Below are positions 9,967-20,644 of a DNA stretch of 64,000 nt, piece by piece. The stretch's first letter is position 1; every line of letters starts with the position of its first letter. The notes under the pieces were generated by a model. The model did not search any database, was not told the origin of the DNA, and saw only the letters and a list, made by a program, of their open reading frames with translations. Position numbers and translations under genes: made by a program. The stretch is taken from positions 8,370,001 through 8,434,000 of the forward strand of contig CM074759.1 in NCBI GenBank assembly GCA_037355855.1. The letters run 5' to 3'. The DNA is from Pseudo-nitzschia pungens. Its lineage: Eukaryota; Bacillariophyta; Bacillariophyceae; Bacillariales; Bacillariaceae.

Positions 9967-12544
9967 CGCGAGCGCTTGTTGTTAATGTTGTTAGTGGTTT
10001 AAAGTGATTTATTTGTTACAGAGAGACATGCCTTTGTTATTGTTGCAAATAGAAGACCGGAGCAAAAAAAAGTGATCGAAATTTCGTCTCGGAGATTTCG
10101 AACCTCTATTCGAACTTTCGAACCTCTATTTCGAACCTCTACGTGGAAGTCTTACAGACACTGTGACAGGATCGAGGCATATAGAGTTTTTTGAGCTAAA
10201 ACTACCGGCTGACGCACATGTAGAAAATGTACTGGTTCTACAGGTGACACGGTCACTTTGCTTACTAAACTCGTACGTGTTTATTGTTTACAGTATTGCT
10301 GCTCTTTCTGGTAAGTTACCTGTACGTAACTGAAAGGGTGAGTAATCTCACCGTAGAGACTGGAACGTTACCGGATGACGGAAAGATTACTACCGGTAGT
10401 AGAACGGTACCAAAATTACTACCGGTAGTACAACGGTACCAATGTCACATGCACGTGCTAGCAAGATACCGTATGTATGTTTTCTTCGGTATGAAACCGA
10501 GCAACCAGTGAACTAATCCACGATGTATCGTAGTAGATCACATCTTCTCATATCTCATGTTTATGCTGGTGCTTCGTGGCCTGAGCATGGTGATTTCTCA
10601 AGTTGGGGCAGCGTCAACAAGCAGCAGCAATGGAACTGCTTCAGCTTTGTCTCCAACAAGAATAAAACTATCCAGCTCCTCTTCTTCTTCTTGTTCTTCT
10701 TGTTGGTTGACTTATTTCAAGAAGTTCATCCTCCTCGGTCATCATGAAGCATGCTGGTTGATGTGAGATGACCAGTAATAACAACAGCACTCCTGACATT
10801 GCAGATTCCAATAGCACTTGCTTCTTACCATTTGATGTTGTTGTCTAATCATTGTCAACACTGGAACACTCATTCAAAGACCCACCGTTGGTATTTGAGT
10901 TGTCTTCATTCATCAAAGTTCTTGTGAACACTGCTGCATTGTCAAGAAGCAACCTCTCCCCCTCTTCAAAGGAATACCAATATTCTTCTCCTCACAGTAA
11001 GCTTATATAACTCTGAAAAGACTAAGCACCCCTATCTTACTAGTCATTCATTTATGATGGGAGGAAAAGAAAGTGAGACCATATGGTGCATCGGAAGAAT
11101 CACAGCAAACAACAATCAACTACACAGATGTACTACTACTAGTAGTAGCAAATTCATCTTTGTTTGTTTTCATTCAATCCCAAACTACAATATTTGAGTC
11201 ATGTGCAAGTCTCCACCAAATCACCATTTCCGAAATTTTGTCGTAGAGGAATAAGCCTAAACACAGTAGCAAGGAATCCTATCTAGTAGTATGACAATAC
11301 CAGTATGTGTGTTCACTTCATATGCTCTTGCAAGAAAGCGACATCACCATCAATAAAATCTAGAAGCAGGATGAATGATGCATTTTTAAACTGCTTTACT
11401 GCAAACAAAGATCTAGTACAATGCACCGAGGTAATGCGATCTGTTTGGTATTTGGTAAGAAGAACTTTGCAAAGCGGCACTGCAAGGGTCCCACCATTTT
11501 TTACGCATGCTTGGGTCAAAATAGTAACTACTACTACTACTACTACTACTACTATGAGTGACGCCAACCCCCAACATTGGAATGGTTGGCACAATAATAG
11601 TAGATAGTAGATGACAAGGCCCGGATCCAGACCAGCAAGCAGAGATGAGAACACAACAAGAACCGCAATATCTATCTAGCTGTTGCCGGGGAATCCAATG
11701 GTCTTGGGAGTGGGGATTGCTTGTCATTACTTTTTAAAGGATGATTGGATTTTGAATCCGTGTTTCACTGTTTTCGACAAAAGTGGGAGAGTCCGTTGCT
11801 ACTAGTAGGCAACGTTTTCTCACCACAATCTTACAATCGTGAGTCCCATGATACTAGTAGTAGTAGCAACGGAGAAGACAAAAAAGGCAGATACTAGTAC
11901 TGCTAATAGTAGCAGCAGCATGCATTCCTCTTCCTGTGATTGGGACTCTCAGCAGAGAGGGAATGCCCACCGGACACCGATGGACAACGGTTTCGGAATC
12001 GCGAGACCAGGGAGAAACCGAAACAATTTCGTTTCGTTCCGTACGGTGCGTACCATACGCCGGTGCGATTCCTAGTTTCTTCCTCGCTGCTGTAAAGTTG
12101 TTCGCAAGAGACGCTTCGGTGTCGATAGAACCCACACCATGCTCCATCGTTCGCAGAATCCTCCTCAAATTCATTCCGAAACCGACGATTCCTTGACGGG
12201 CTCCAATACACACTACATCGTGGTGAAACGAACGAACGTACAAACGAACGAACGACTCTTGTTTTGTTGAACGAATGAAAGAATAGTCTAGAGTGTAGTT
12301 CTACCGTACCGGGGTCGAGCGGCTCCAGCAGCTGCTGCATAGCTTTTGGTGTGCATCCGTGCGTCTTTTTGCGTGCGTTCCGACCATCCGTGAGGACGAG
12401 CGAATCCATGATTTGCCTCGCCTCCTTCCTTTCCTCTCTATACTATTATGTTATTATTATGATAATAATATAGAAGACAGTTCATCATCCACTGGCACAA
12501 CGCCGACACCAGCACTGGGTCGCATCGCATCGCTCCATTCGTAT
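9967..12544. other. Intergenic region with simple repeats
   Basis: This 2.6 kb has no recognisable gene. Just after the transposase, TCGAACCTCTATT is repeated three times (about 10100-10140). At 10385-10445 a phrase built on TTACTACCGGTAGTA plus AACGGTACCAA occurs twice. An ACT trinucleotide run lies at about 11527-11556, CTAGTAGTAG clusters lie at 11130-11160 and 11850-11900, and an A/T run lies at about 12440-12470. Small open frames here overlap in several frames and look accidental. Confidence 0.5.
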
Positions 12545-13603
12545 TCACCCGCAGCACCCGCATCCCTCCGTCGCGGCCTTGTTTTTGTCGTCGTCCACCC
12601 GGAGCTCCTTCATACCACACGTGGGTGCCTCACCATCGACGTCGCCGGTGCCTTCCTCCTCGGAGTTTGTCTTGTTGTTGCTGCTGTTGGTGTTGCCGGG
12701 CTGCCGGAAGTAACACCGCATGTCGTAGGCGTCCTCGCCGTCGGCGTAGTATCCCTTTTCGACGTCGTTGACCTCGTACCGGAGCGTGACGGAATACAAG
12801 TGAAAGGCGGCCCGATTGGACTTGCGGACGTGCAGGCTGACGTATTCCGACCCAAAGACGTCCGCCATTTCCTTTTGGCTCCGTCGCATCAGGGCGGTGG
12901 CGATTCCCCTCTTGCGGTGGGTTCGCAGCACCGAGAGGGACGTGATGTGGCCTGTGTTTGTTTTTGTTTTATTTGTTTTTTTGAATTTTCATTTTTCGTT
13001 GGTTGGATGGAACCGGGAAACGACATCGAAACAAAACGAAACATAAAAAAGAAGCAATGCGAAGCGAAACGAATCGAAATGCGGCGGGTTGGCATCCGAT
13101 CGTTTTCGCGGAGAAATCAAACGCCAAGAAATCGAGAAACCATCGATCGAACGTGAGAAACAGAGACACCCGTGGAAACACACAGTTGGCACGTTTCCCG
13201 TGTCTGGCTTTCTTCCCCATTCACTGCCATTCACTGGTTCACGACACACAAAAAAAAATCGGTATCATCATCCTCCTCATCATCACTATCATCCTCATCA
13301 TCCACTATAGCGGAGTGTTCGTTCGGTACAGTTCCGTATTTTGTTCTTTCGCAACGTGCGTGCGTTCGTAAGATACTCGTACTTTTACGTACCGTGCTTG
13401 GGTTGCGATTCGTCTTCTTCCATCTTGGCCAGGACGTATCCCACGATTTTTCCGTCGAAATCCTCCGCGACCCACAGCAATTGCGGCCACGACAGCAGGT
13501 GGTAGAAATAATATTTCATCTGGTAGTTTTCCGGCAGACACCACAGATTCGTGGTCTGGATCTGCAGCAGGTCCTGGACGGTGGCCTGTCGAATCGAAAC
13601 CAT
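12545..13603 (-). CDS. NAA10: N-alpha-acetyltransferase catalytic subunit NAA10/ARD1 (two exons)
   Basis: Catalytic GNAT subunit of the NatA complex, which acetylates the N-termini of nascent proteins on cytosolic ribosomes. Exon 1 is 13393-13603 and exon 2 is 12545-12951. The 441-bp intron has donor GTACGT and acceptor ACACAG, and the join restores [19 protein letters not shown]; about 205 aa. Family hallmarks are the N-terminal [13 protein letters not shown], the nearly invariant [20 protein letters not shown] and [14 protein letters not shown]. The acetyl-CoA pyrophosphate loop is [10 protein letters not shown], and [17 protein letters not shown] is followed by [12 protein letters not shown] small departure is TLRYEV where a TLG[FY]-type sequence is usual. 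The last 50 or so residues are a low-complexity acidic tail ending in CGCCG. No auxiliary NAA15 subunit gene is in the window. Confidence 0.95.
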
Positions 13604-15314
13604 TGTTGTTGTTGTCGTTGTTGTTGTTGCGTTTGCGCGTTTGTTTGTTGCCTATTTGTTTGTTGCGTGTGTATAAAGTTATGTATTCGTAGCACTTCGC
13701 ACAGTATTCGTTATTGCGTTTCGTCTTGTCGTGATTCTTGCGATGGTCGTATGTCAGATTCGAATATTTGAATCTGTGATGTATGCGCAGCGGATCTCTT
13801 CGAGCGACCAACAATCAATCGGACTCGGCTCTGGCGCAAGATCGTTCTTCAATTGCGATGGAACGGTGAGGTCGGCGGTACAAGTCAGGTGGGTACGCTA
13901 ACTGTCGGACTGCGGTAATCAATCGATATCCTTCGGGAGCGACGTAGGAACAGGAGGAGTTGAGAATTGGACTCGTAGTCGTCGGCAAACAGCAGCAGTT
14001 GTTGATTTCGTGATGATACGGGATGAGGAATGAGGAATGAGGAGTGGTCGGGGACCTCGTCGTTTGTCGTCGAGAAGAATGGACCGGTCTCGGGAAGTCG
14101 CGGCAGGGAGCTGGGAGTTGAGAATGCATGAATCATCTTCGATCATGGAACAGTTTTATTATTATTGAACGACTTGGAACTTGTTGCGCCAATGGCCTCC
14201 TCACCATAAAATCTCAAAAGGGGGGTTCTGTGGAAATGCCAAAAGTTCATGACCCCGAAAACGGTTTTCGTTCCGAGAACGGTTTGCTTGCTTGATTGCT
14301 CTGTGAGAAAAACAGTAAGGTTCTTACCTGTTATTCATACCCTAAGTCTTACGAGTAACTTACTCGTTCTTACTTGCAATCTCAAAAAGAGGGGTATGTT
14401 GGAGAGAATGGCGCGCAATTTTTCCTACCCCTAAATATATGGTCACCGGTCTCACCTCTTCGTTTTCGTTCGTTGGAGATAGATTGCACTCTCGGGTTCG
14501 ATTAGGGGGGTCATGCTTTCGGGTTCGATTGGACAGAGTAAGATACCGGTACTATGTTTCTACACGTAACTTACGAAGTAAGGTTTAGTTCGCATTGATT
14601 TCTAATTTCTACTGTACGTGCATCTGGAGTGAGTCGTGACAACCCCTTCGGTGAGACACATACCGTACCGTACGTATGGTTTTGAACACAAAGGATGTTC
14701 TTGGAAACGATGGGGAGGAGGAGTCAGCCAGTCACGACTGCCACACGTGTGATGTTTGGTTTTCTTTGGAGAGAACAATTCGGTAAATTCGGTGAAAAAT
14801 CTTTGATCATTTTTATAGTGCATTGCATGGCATTGCATGGCATGGCATTGCATTGTTTTGATAGGATGACGAGCGATGGTTTGTTACCGGTGCGGTTGCG
14901 GTTGCGGTGAGTGGTGGTGCGGTGCCCGCGGTTGTCGTCGTCCTCGCGAATCATCCATCACGCATGCCGGGCACGATCGTTCCCGTCTCCGTCCGAGCGG
15001 AAGAACGGCCCCGTGGTGGTGGCGGACGGCACCATCGGTCCGATTCCGCGGAGGGGCCGGTACCGGTCGACGATCCTCCGAGGGAGCCCGGAACACCCGC
15101 GCGAGCTGCGTCGGGAGGGATGGGCCGGGCCGGGCAGGGCCCGTGTCCTCGACCCGGAGAGCACCCGTACGGCACGGGTTAGAGTCGGAGAGTGCTGGAG
15201 AGGACAGGACAGGGGCATCGCATCGCGCTCCGGGGGGCTCTTGGCGGTATTGGCTTTGGTTTTGCGTTTGTGTTTGGTTTTCCGAACCAATCCATGCAAT
15301 CCATCCATCGGCGT
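13604..15314. other. Intergenic region, no gene seen
   Basis: Several overlapping open frames of 70-100 codons at 13815-14146 on the minus strand lie in all frames at once and have no domain, so they are not called. TGCATGGCAT repeats lie at about 14820-14855. From about 14900 the DNA becomes GC-rich and stays open in several frames, continuing the composition of the next gene. Confidence 0.45.
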
Positions 15315-16609
15315 TCAGAGCCTGGACAGGGTGGGTCTCGGGCTTCCCGGCGGTGTCTCGAGCCGCAGGAGCGCCTCGGTGTACTTGGTGACGAGCCTCG
15401 CCAGCCAGAAGCGAGCGTTTCCGTCCGCGGCGGGCCGGTGTTTGCGCTTGCGATTGCGCTTGTCGTTGCGCTCTGCGTCCCCGAAAACGATCCTCGCGGA
15501 AGATCTGGCGACCACCACCAGGGTCGCCGGATGGGACAGGCATTCCGTCAGCAGTCCCGGTCCTCCCGCGCGATCCTCATCGTCCTCGTCACGATCATCG
15601 TCGTATCCCACCACCAGCAACGGCATGGTATCCGGGCACGCTTCGCGTAGCCGCGCGCAGGCCCGGGGCGGGGGATCGACGCAGACGATTCCCAGGCAAG
15701 GTGGTGGTGGTGCCCGCGGAGTCCGCGGGTTCGCTTTGGTTTGCGGCCGCTTCCGCCGGGCATTCTCCCGCCGCAGCAACATGGTTTCCAGGCCCCGAAT
15801 CGCGGAGCCCAGCGCCACGAACACCCGTCGCGGGCTTTGCCCTCTGGTTTCGGGGTGCTTCTCCGGATTCGACGCGTCCCCACCTCCGGCCATCAGATCC
15901 TCCCTGCGAACAGAACCAACGCCGACACCAACGCCGACACCCACCAACGACGAAAAACGTTTGCAACAAACGACGAGAAGAAGAAGAAGAACAAGAGCAA
16001 CGATGCGAAACGCGAGCGTTAGCATCGTTCCGTGATGCGATCGTCGTTCCGAGGATTCACTCCAATCGACTCCACTCCACTCGACTCCACTCCACTCCAC
16101 ACCACTCCATCAAGACTCCACTTCACCGAGACTCACCGCATCGAGTGCGAACGGACCGCCACGACTCGCAACCGAAACTCGTTGCCACTCCCATCGTCGG
16201 GCATCAAAAAGAGCTTGGAAACCAGATCGGCCAGGATACCAACCGATCTGATGTTGTTGTCGTTGTCGTTGTTGTAGTTGTAGGAGTAGTAGTTGTCGTC
16301 GTTGTTGTTGCCGCCGGCACCCGTTTGCTCGGCGTCCACCACCAGGACGATCTCGACCGGTCGTCGCACCGGTGGGGTCGCTGCTTTGCTCCGCCGGGGA
16401 CGATGGGCTCGCAGCATTTCCGCCTTGCGCAAAATGATGTCGGCAAAGAGAGGTCGTTCTTCGGTCCATGCATTGTGATTTGCGGTTTTGCGCGCCGACG
16501 CACGTGCGTTTCCGCTTCCGTGGTAGAGGTGGTTGGTGTTGCAGAGAACGCAAGACAACAACGAGCACAAGCGACGGTGGAATTCGGTGTCTTGTCCGTA
16601 GACCGGCAT
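15315..16609 (-). CDS. Unrecognised two-exon gene, conserved-looking GC-rich coding sequence
   Basis: I do not recognise this gene. Exon 1 is 16137-16609, starting MPVYGQDTEFHRRL, and exon 2 is 15315-15903; about 353 aa. The 233-bp intron is supported by donor GTGAGT, acceptor TTCGCAG and exact frame restoration (SHSM-R-EDLMAGG). The intron contains a GTGGAGTGGA run and an imperfect GTTGGTGTCGGC run that would otherwise be read as coding. Visible features are a hydrophobic strand VEIVLVVDAEQTG, an N/D/Y-rich insertion, a segment GILADLVSKLFLMP, later strands CLGIVCVDPPP and MPLLVVGYDDD, and a basic stretch near the C-terminus. Alternating hydrophobic strands and helices suggest a globular alpha/beta protein. 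A long plus-strand open frame over the same DNA is probably its shadow. Strand choice rests on the splice sites and strand-like segments. Confidence 0.55.
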
Positions 16610-18102
16610 GATGGAGAAATGAATGGATGGATGGATGGATGAATAGATGAATGCTTGCTTTGTTGCTCTTCTGCTTGCTTGATTCCAATCAAAACTGTTC
16701 GGTTCTTGCCGTTTCTGTTCGTTATCCAAGGATTCCGAGAGGACTGTCGGCACGATGGTGATTGCTACTACAGATGCTGGTATTCTTTAGTCGGATGGGG
16801 AGGGAATCAATCGACGGAATGCATTGATGGGTTGATGGGTTGATGGATTGATTCGTTCCAAGGATTGGACAGTTCTCGGCTCCTCCAACATCCAACAATG
16901 ACTCCGGCGTGGATCCAATGGGATTGTGGCTCGAACGTTTCGTACTTGTACGGGGTCCAAGGTAAAGTAAGATTACTGAACTGATGCAAGTAAATCTTGA
17001 AACTACTTGTCTGACAACATGTACTCTTACGCGGAAAGCATTCCTTGTTGGGCTCGTTGGGTGCATCCCTGTCGGTTGTCTTTCGGTCTTCGGCACTTGT
17101 TATCCTCCGTCCTGCTCGAGATGAGTCGAGTCAGTCGGACGTCGGAAGAATAATGTATGTGAGTACGGTAGGTGAGTACCTTACCGTACGGTACCGGTAT
17201 GTGAGTATGTGGTATGAAATCATACGGAATATAAATTAATACGATACGTAGTTATTGTATTTTTCAGCACGACTTACTGACGACTCAATCCTACCGGTAT
17301 ATTCGGCGGACCTTCGACGGGGTCTCGTGCGTGGGCGCGTGCGGATCTGACAAATTCCTCCGGGATGCATGCCTCGTGCTCGAAGTAAGTTATGTAAATT
17401 CTGCGGCATACCACTTTTTTTCCGTTATCCTGCGATGGGGCCATTCTGGTCTTGGATCATCGACGCAAGTCACGGTTCCTCGGCCATTGTATTTAGAGCA
17501 GGGTGACCCAATAGTGTGAACCGTATTTCGGTTTTGTTGGTCGTACAAACCGATCGAATGAACAAATTCATTCGATTTGGAGGCATACACTTTTCTCGCA
17601 ACGGACTCGTAAAATACCGGTACTTCTTCAAGATCCAGCATGCGCCATGTGAGAGAGGAACGACAACGATTTGGAGAAACCAAAATTTCGTTGAAAAATT
17701 ATTATGTTGCCGTTCTAACCGTAACGGTATGAGTACAGTAATCTTACCTTACGCACAATGTTCTTCGGATGTGAACTAAATTACCACTCACAAGTACAAA
17801 TAGTGCTCGTCACTCGCCAATCCAAATCCGTCCCAGAGCTCTACGGTAAACCTTACTAGTAGTATCACTCGAGCACCTCTTCTGTACTCTGCAAAAGAGA
17901 CTTCTGCAATCGCACGAAAGAACAAGAACGCGAAACAAACAAACCATTCGATACTGTAATCTTACTGCATATCACACACACACACACCAAACAGTCCAAC
18001 GACACAAACGAGATACCGTACATACAAGCACAACACGCACCCATACTACTCGACGTGACGCACCATACGGTACTGCACACCAAAACACACCGGCGCAAGA
18101 AC
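16610..18102. other. Intergenic, probable divergent promoter region
   Basis: This separates the unrecognised minus-strand gene from the plus-strand SET gene, so it should hold both promoters. It contains GATG/GATT tetranucleotide runs at 16620-16660 and 16815-16855, copies of the TACCGTACGGTACC words, and GGTAAACCTTAC at about 17845. No open frame with coding character was found. Confidence 0.45.
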
Positions 18103-19116
18103 ATGCCGATCTACTCCGCCGAGGAATACTACGCGAGGGAGGTCAACCGGCCCGAACCGCACCCCCTGGCCAACGACTGCGCCACCTCCGACTACCCCCG
18201 CCTGATCCACACCGAGGACACCTGGAGGTTCCTCCAGACCGTCTTTTACGAGGAAACCCTCGCCCGTTCCAGCTACCACCACCTGCTCCTGGCCCGCCAC
18301 AGGCACGCCCCGCACAGCGGTTTGGACAAGAGCCTCGTCGAGGTCGGGGACCGGGGCGAGAGGGGACGGTCCGTCTACGCCTCGAGGGACATTGCGAAGG
18401 GAACCCTGTTGTGGAACGGTGAGGCCTGGCCGAGGGTCACCAACGCCTACTGGAACTCCACGGCGGGGGTGCAATCCTTTCTGAAGCGGCTCCCCCACGA
18501 CCTGCAGTGCGACGTTCTGCTGTGGGCCTTTGCCAACGGCGGGAGCAAGAGCAAGAGCAAAACCAACAGCAACAGCAACAGCAGCTATAGCAATAGCATC
18601 GGCAATGGCAACAGCACCTATAGCAGCTTTGGCAACAGCAGCGATACCAGCAGCAGCAGCAACAACAAAACGACCACCTCCAGCTCGAACTCCAAGTACA
18701 CGGACTACGTCGAGTGCAACCTCGACGAGGCCTCGTATTTCAACCACGGGGAGCGCCCCGAGCTGGTCAACGTGGTCAATTCCGGGGAGAGCACCTACGC
18801 GGCCAGGGACATTGCCGAGGGGGAGGAGCTGCTGATGGATTACGCGTCCTTCATCGCCCTCGGAAACGAGTCGCTGGCGTGGTGGGACGAGCTGCGGGGG
18901 GAGGCGTGGAGAGACGAACGCGAACAGGAACACGAACAGGAACACGAACACGAACCGGAACACGACCACGAACAGAAACCGCAACACGAAACAGACAATC
19001 TTCACCGCAACAGCACCCGGGGGAGCAGCGACGGCAGTGGCGCCGCCAAAGACGCGGAAGATACCTGCATGAGCGGATACGTGAACTACGGAAAACCCAA
19101 GCCGTCGGCGCGACAA

Positions 19117-19148
<32 letters not shown>

Positions 19149-19344
19149 CTCGCTGCTGCTTTCCGGCAGCGACAACACGACAAAAACAATGGCAACGACT
19201 ACGACGACGAAGGCAACAACGGCAACGACAAAAACAATGGCAACGACGACAGTGTGGCCGACGGCTCTGGCGGGATTGGTTCTGGCCCTGGCGCTGGCGA
19301 GAGGCTTTGCGACACCGACGGTGGGACTGCGGCGGCGTCGATAG
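18103..19344 (+). CDS. SET-domain protein with inserted low-complexity region and C-terminal membrane segment
   Basis: A probable protein-lysine methyltransferase or SET-like reader, 413 aa from the first ATG (an upstream in-frame GTG at 18055 is not used). The SET fold opens with GERGRSVYASRDIAKGTLLW at about residues 86-104. It is interrupted by an S/N/K/T-rich insertion of about 50 residues. It resumes with CNLDEASYFNHGERPELVNV (NH at about 214-215) and TYAARDIAEGEELLMDY (DY at about 246-247). These correspond to the family's NHxxxPN and GEEL..DY motifs, although the Asn after Pro is replaced here (ERPELVN). An E/H/Q-rich tail, a Gln/His run and a T/K run follow. The end is a hydrophobic stretch, WPTALAGLVLALALARG, before an arginine-rich tip, which suggests a tail anchor. 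The substrate is unknown. Confidence 0.75.
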
Positions 19345-20314
19345 CTGCGGCGAACGGATTGCGTGCCGTTCCGTCTGCCTCCCTGCCGGCAGGTCTGTGC
19401 ACCTCGTAAATGGTACCGCACCCCACAATGCACAAGACAATTCTTTTCCTACTGTACTGCGTGTGCGTAACACCCGCACCCGCGCCCGCACCCACCCGTA
19501 CCCACACAACACTCACCCGCACGCATCCACCCACAGAACAATCTCAGCTCCGCGGCCCGCAACCCGCAACCCGATTGCCTTTCGGGTTTCTGCAGAGAGT
19601 TCCGAACAAGATTCCGTGCCTCGGGAACCACAAACGGCGATGGCAACTCGTCGGGTTTGGGAACCCACGCGCACCAACGAGGCCTCCTATCAATGTATCG
19701 TTATTGTGTTATTAAAATAATATAATATCATTATTATTCAACATCATGATCATTATTAGTACTAGTATACGCAGTCAGTGAGTTAGTTGTTTGATTCGTT
19801 GGTTGGTTGATTCGTTTGTTGCTCATTCATAGACAAATATATCGATTCCTGGATCTATCGATCGATCGATCGATCAATCACGCAAGCGAACAGAACTGAA
19901 TCAACGAGACCTACCCGCGGTTCCAATAGCTGTGCCAAAGCCTTGGACTGCGGCTGGCTCACACTATTTCGCGCGTTTTTGGACACCATGGAGACCCGAG
20001 ACGAAGACGGACAACCCCAAAGCATCCATTTCCCCCAACCCTGCGGTCTCGAGGAGGATTGGATTCTACCGCAATCCGCAATCATGAAAGGGAGCGCAAC
20101 ATGTACGTACACAATGTGTTGCGGGTGTTGTGCATTCGTTCGTTCGTTCGTTCGATCGATCGTTCGATCTCCATTGTCTTTCTTCCGGTGGAACTTGCAC
20201 TTGATGGCAATGAAACCCCCACATACCGGCTGCACGTGCGTGTATTCCTGGATGAAAAACCGAAAATAGAACAGTGCCAAACCCATCTCGCTTTCTCGCT
20301 CGCAACTCTTTCCG
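19345..20314. other. Intergenic, no gene seen
   Basis: Between the convergent SET and cytochrome-b5-like genes. It contains CCCGCAC runs (about 19470-19500), ATTATTATT runs near 19725, a GATC run at 19855-19875 and a TTCG run at 20135-20160. No coding signal was found in it. Confidence 0.45.
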
Positions 20315-20644
20315 CTAGTTCCGCAGTTTGCCCACAATCACGACCTCCACCCCTTGTTCCGGCGTTTCGTGAAAGCGGAGAACGGTGGGTGTGTGAAACC
20401 GTTCGTACTGCTGGCAGGCCTCTCGAAAGGCTCGGACGGTGTGCGCGAAGTGATCCACGAAATTGGGCGTGATGTCCGGCCCGAGTTGCTTCTTCTTGGC
20501 GATGATTTTGCGGGCCCCGGCCGGATGGTGCTCCACAAAGTTCGTCAGGTCCAGGACGTACGATTCGACCACGACCCAAAAGTCCGCCCCGTCCACTCCG
20601 TTCCGTTCGCGGCAGTCGTCCAGCGTGTAGTAACAAGCAGCCAT
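20315..20644 (-). CDS. Cytochrome-b5-like heme-binding protein
   Basis: A small single-exon ORF of 109 aa covering one cytochrome b5 fold, which would bind heme through two histidines and pass electrons to a partner enzyme. The core is SYVLDLTNFVEHHPAGARKI, with the first heme ligand expected at H40. The usual HPGG turn reads HPAG. The second ligand is expected in NFVDHFAHTVRAF at H65 or H68. There is no membrane anchor or fused reductase or desaturase domain, so it would be a soluble stand-alone domain unless further exons exist. The Ala in the turn and the long K-rich loop between the ligands make it a divergent member, and heme binding should be regarded as likely but not certain. Confidence 0.75.
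   Translation of the reverse strand: MAACYYTLDDCRERNGVDGADFWVVVESYVLDLTNFVEHHPAGARKIIAKKKQLGPDITPNFVDHFAHTVRAFREACQQYERFHTPTVLRFHETPEQGVEVVIVGKLRN

Noticed and set aside
11305..11727. Overlapping ORFs around the ACT repeat
   Set aside because: They owe their length to the trinucleotide run and have no conserved features.
14490..14540. GGGTTCGATTxGG repeats resembling a tRNA T-arm
   Set aside because: The phrase occurs twice about 25 bp apart and no acceptor or anticodon stem can be formed around it.
14911..16035. Plus-strand ORF of 374 codons over the unrecognised minus-strand gene
   Set aside because: Its sequence is Arg/Ser/Pro-rich without strand or helix pattern, and the minus strand has matching splice sites and a better protein. 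It is treated as a GC-driven shadow.
18046..19512. Minus-strand ORF of 488 codons opposite the SET gene
   Set aside because: Antisense of SET-domain coding DNA. The product is a series of Val/Phe/Leu repeats and has no domain.
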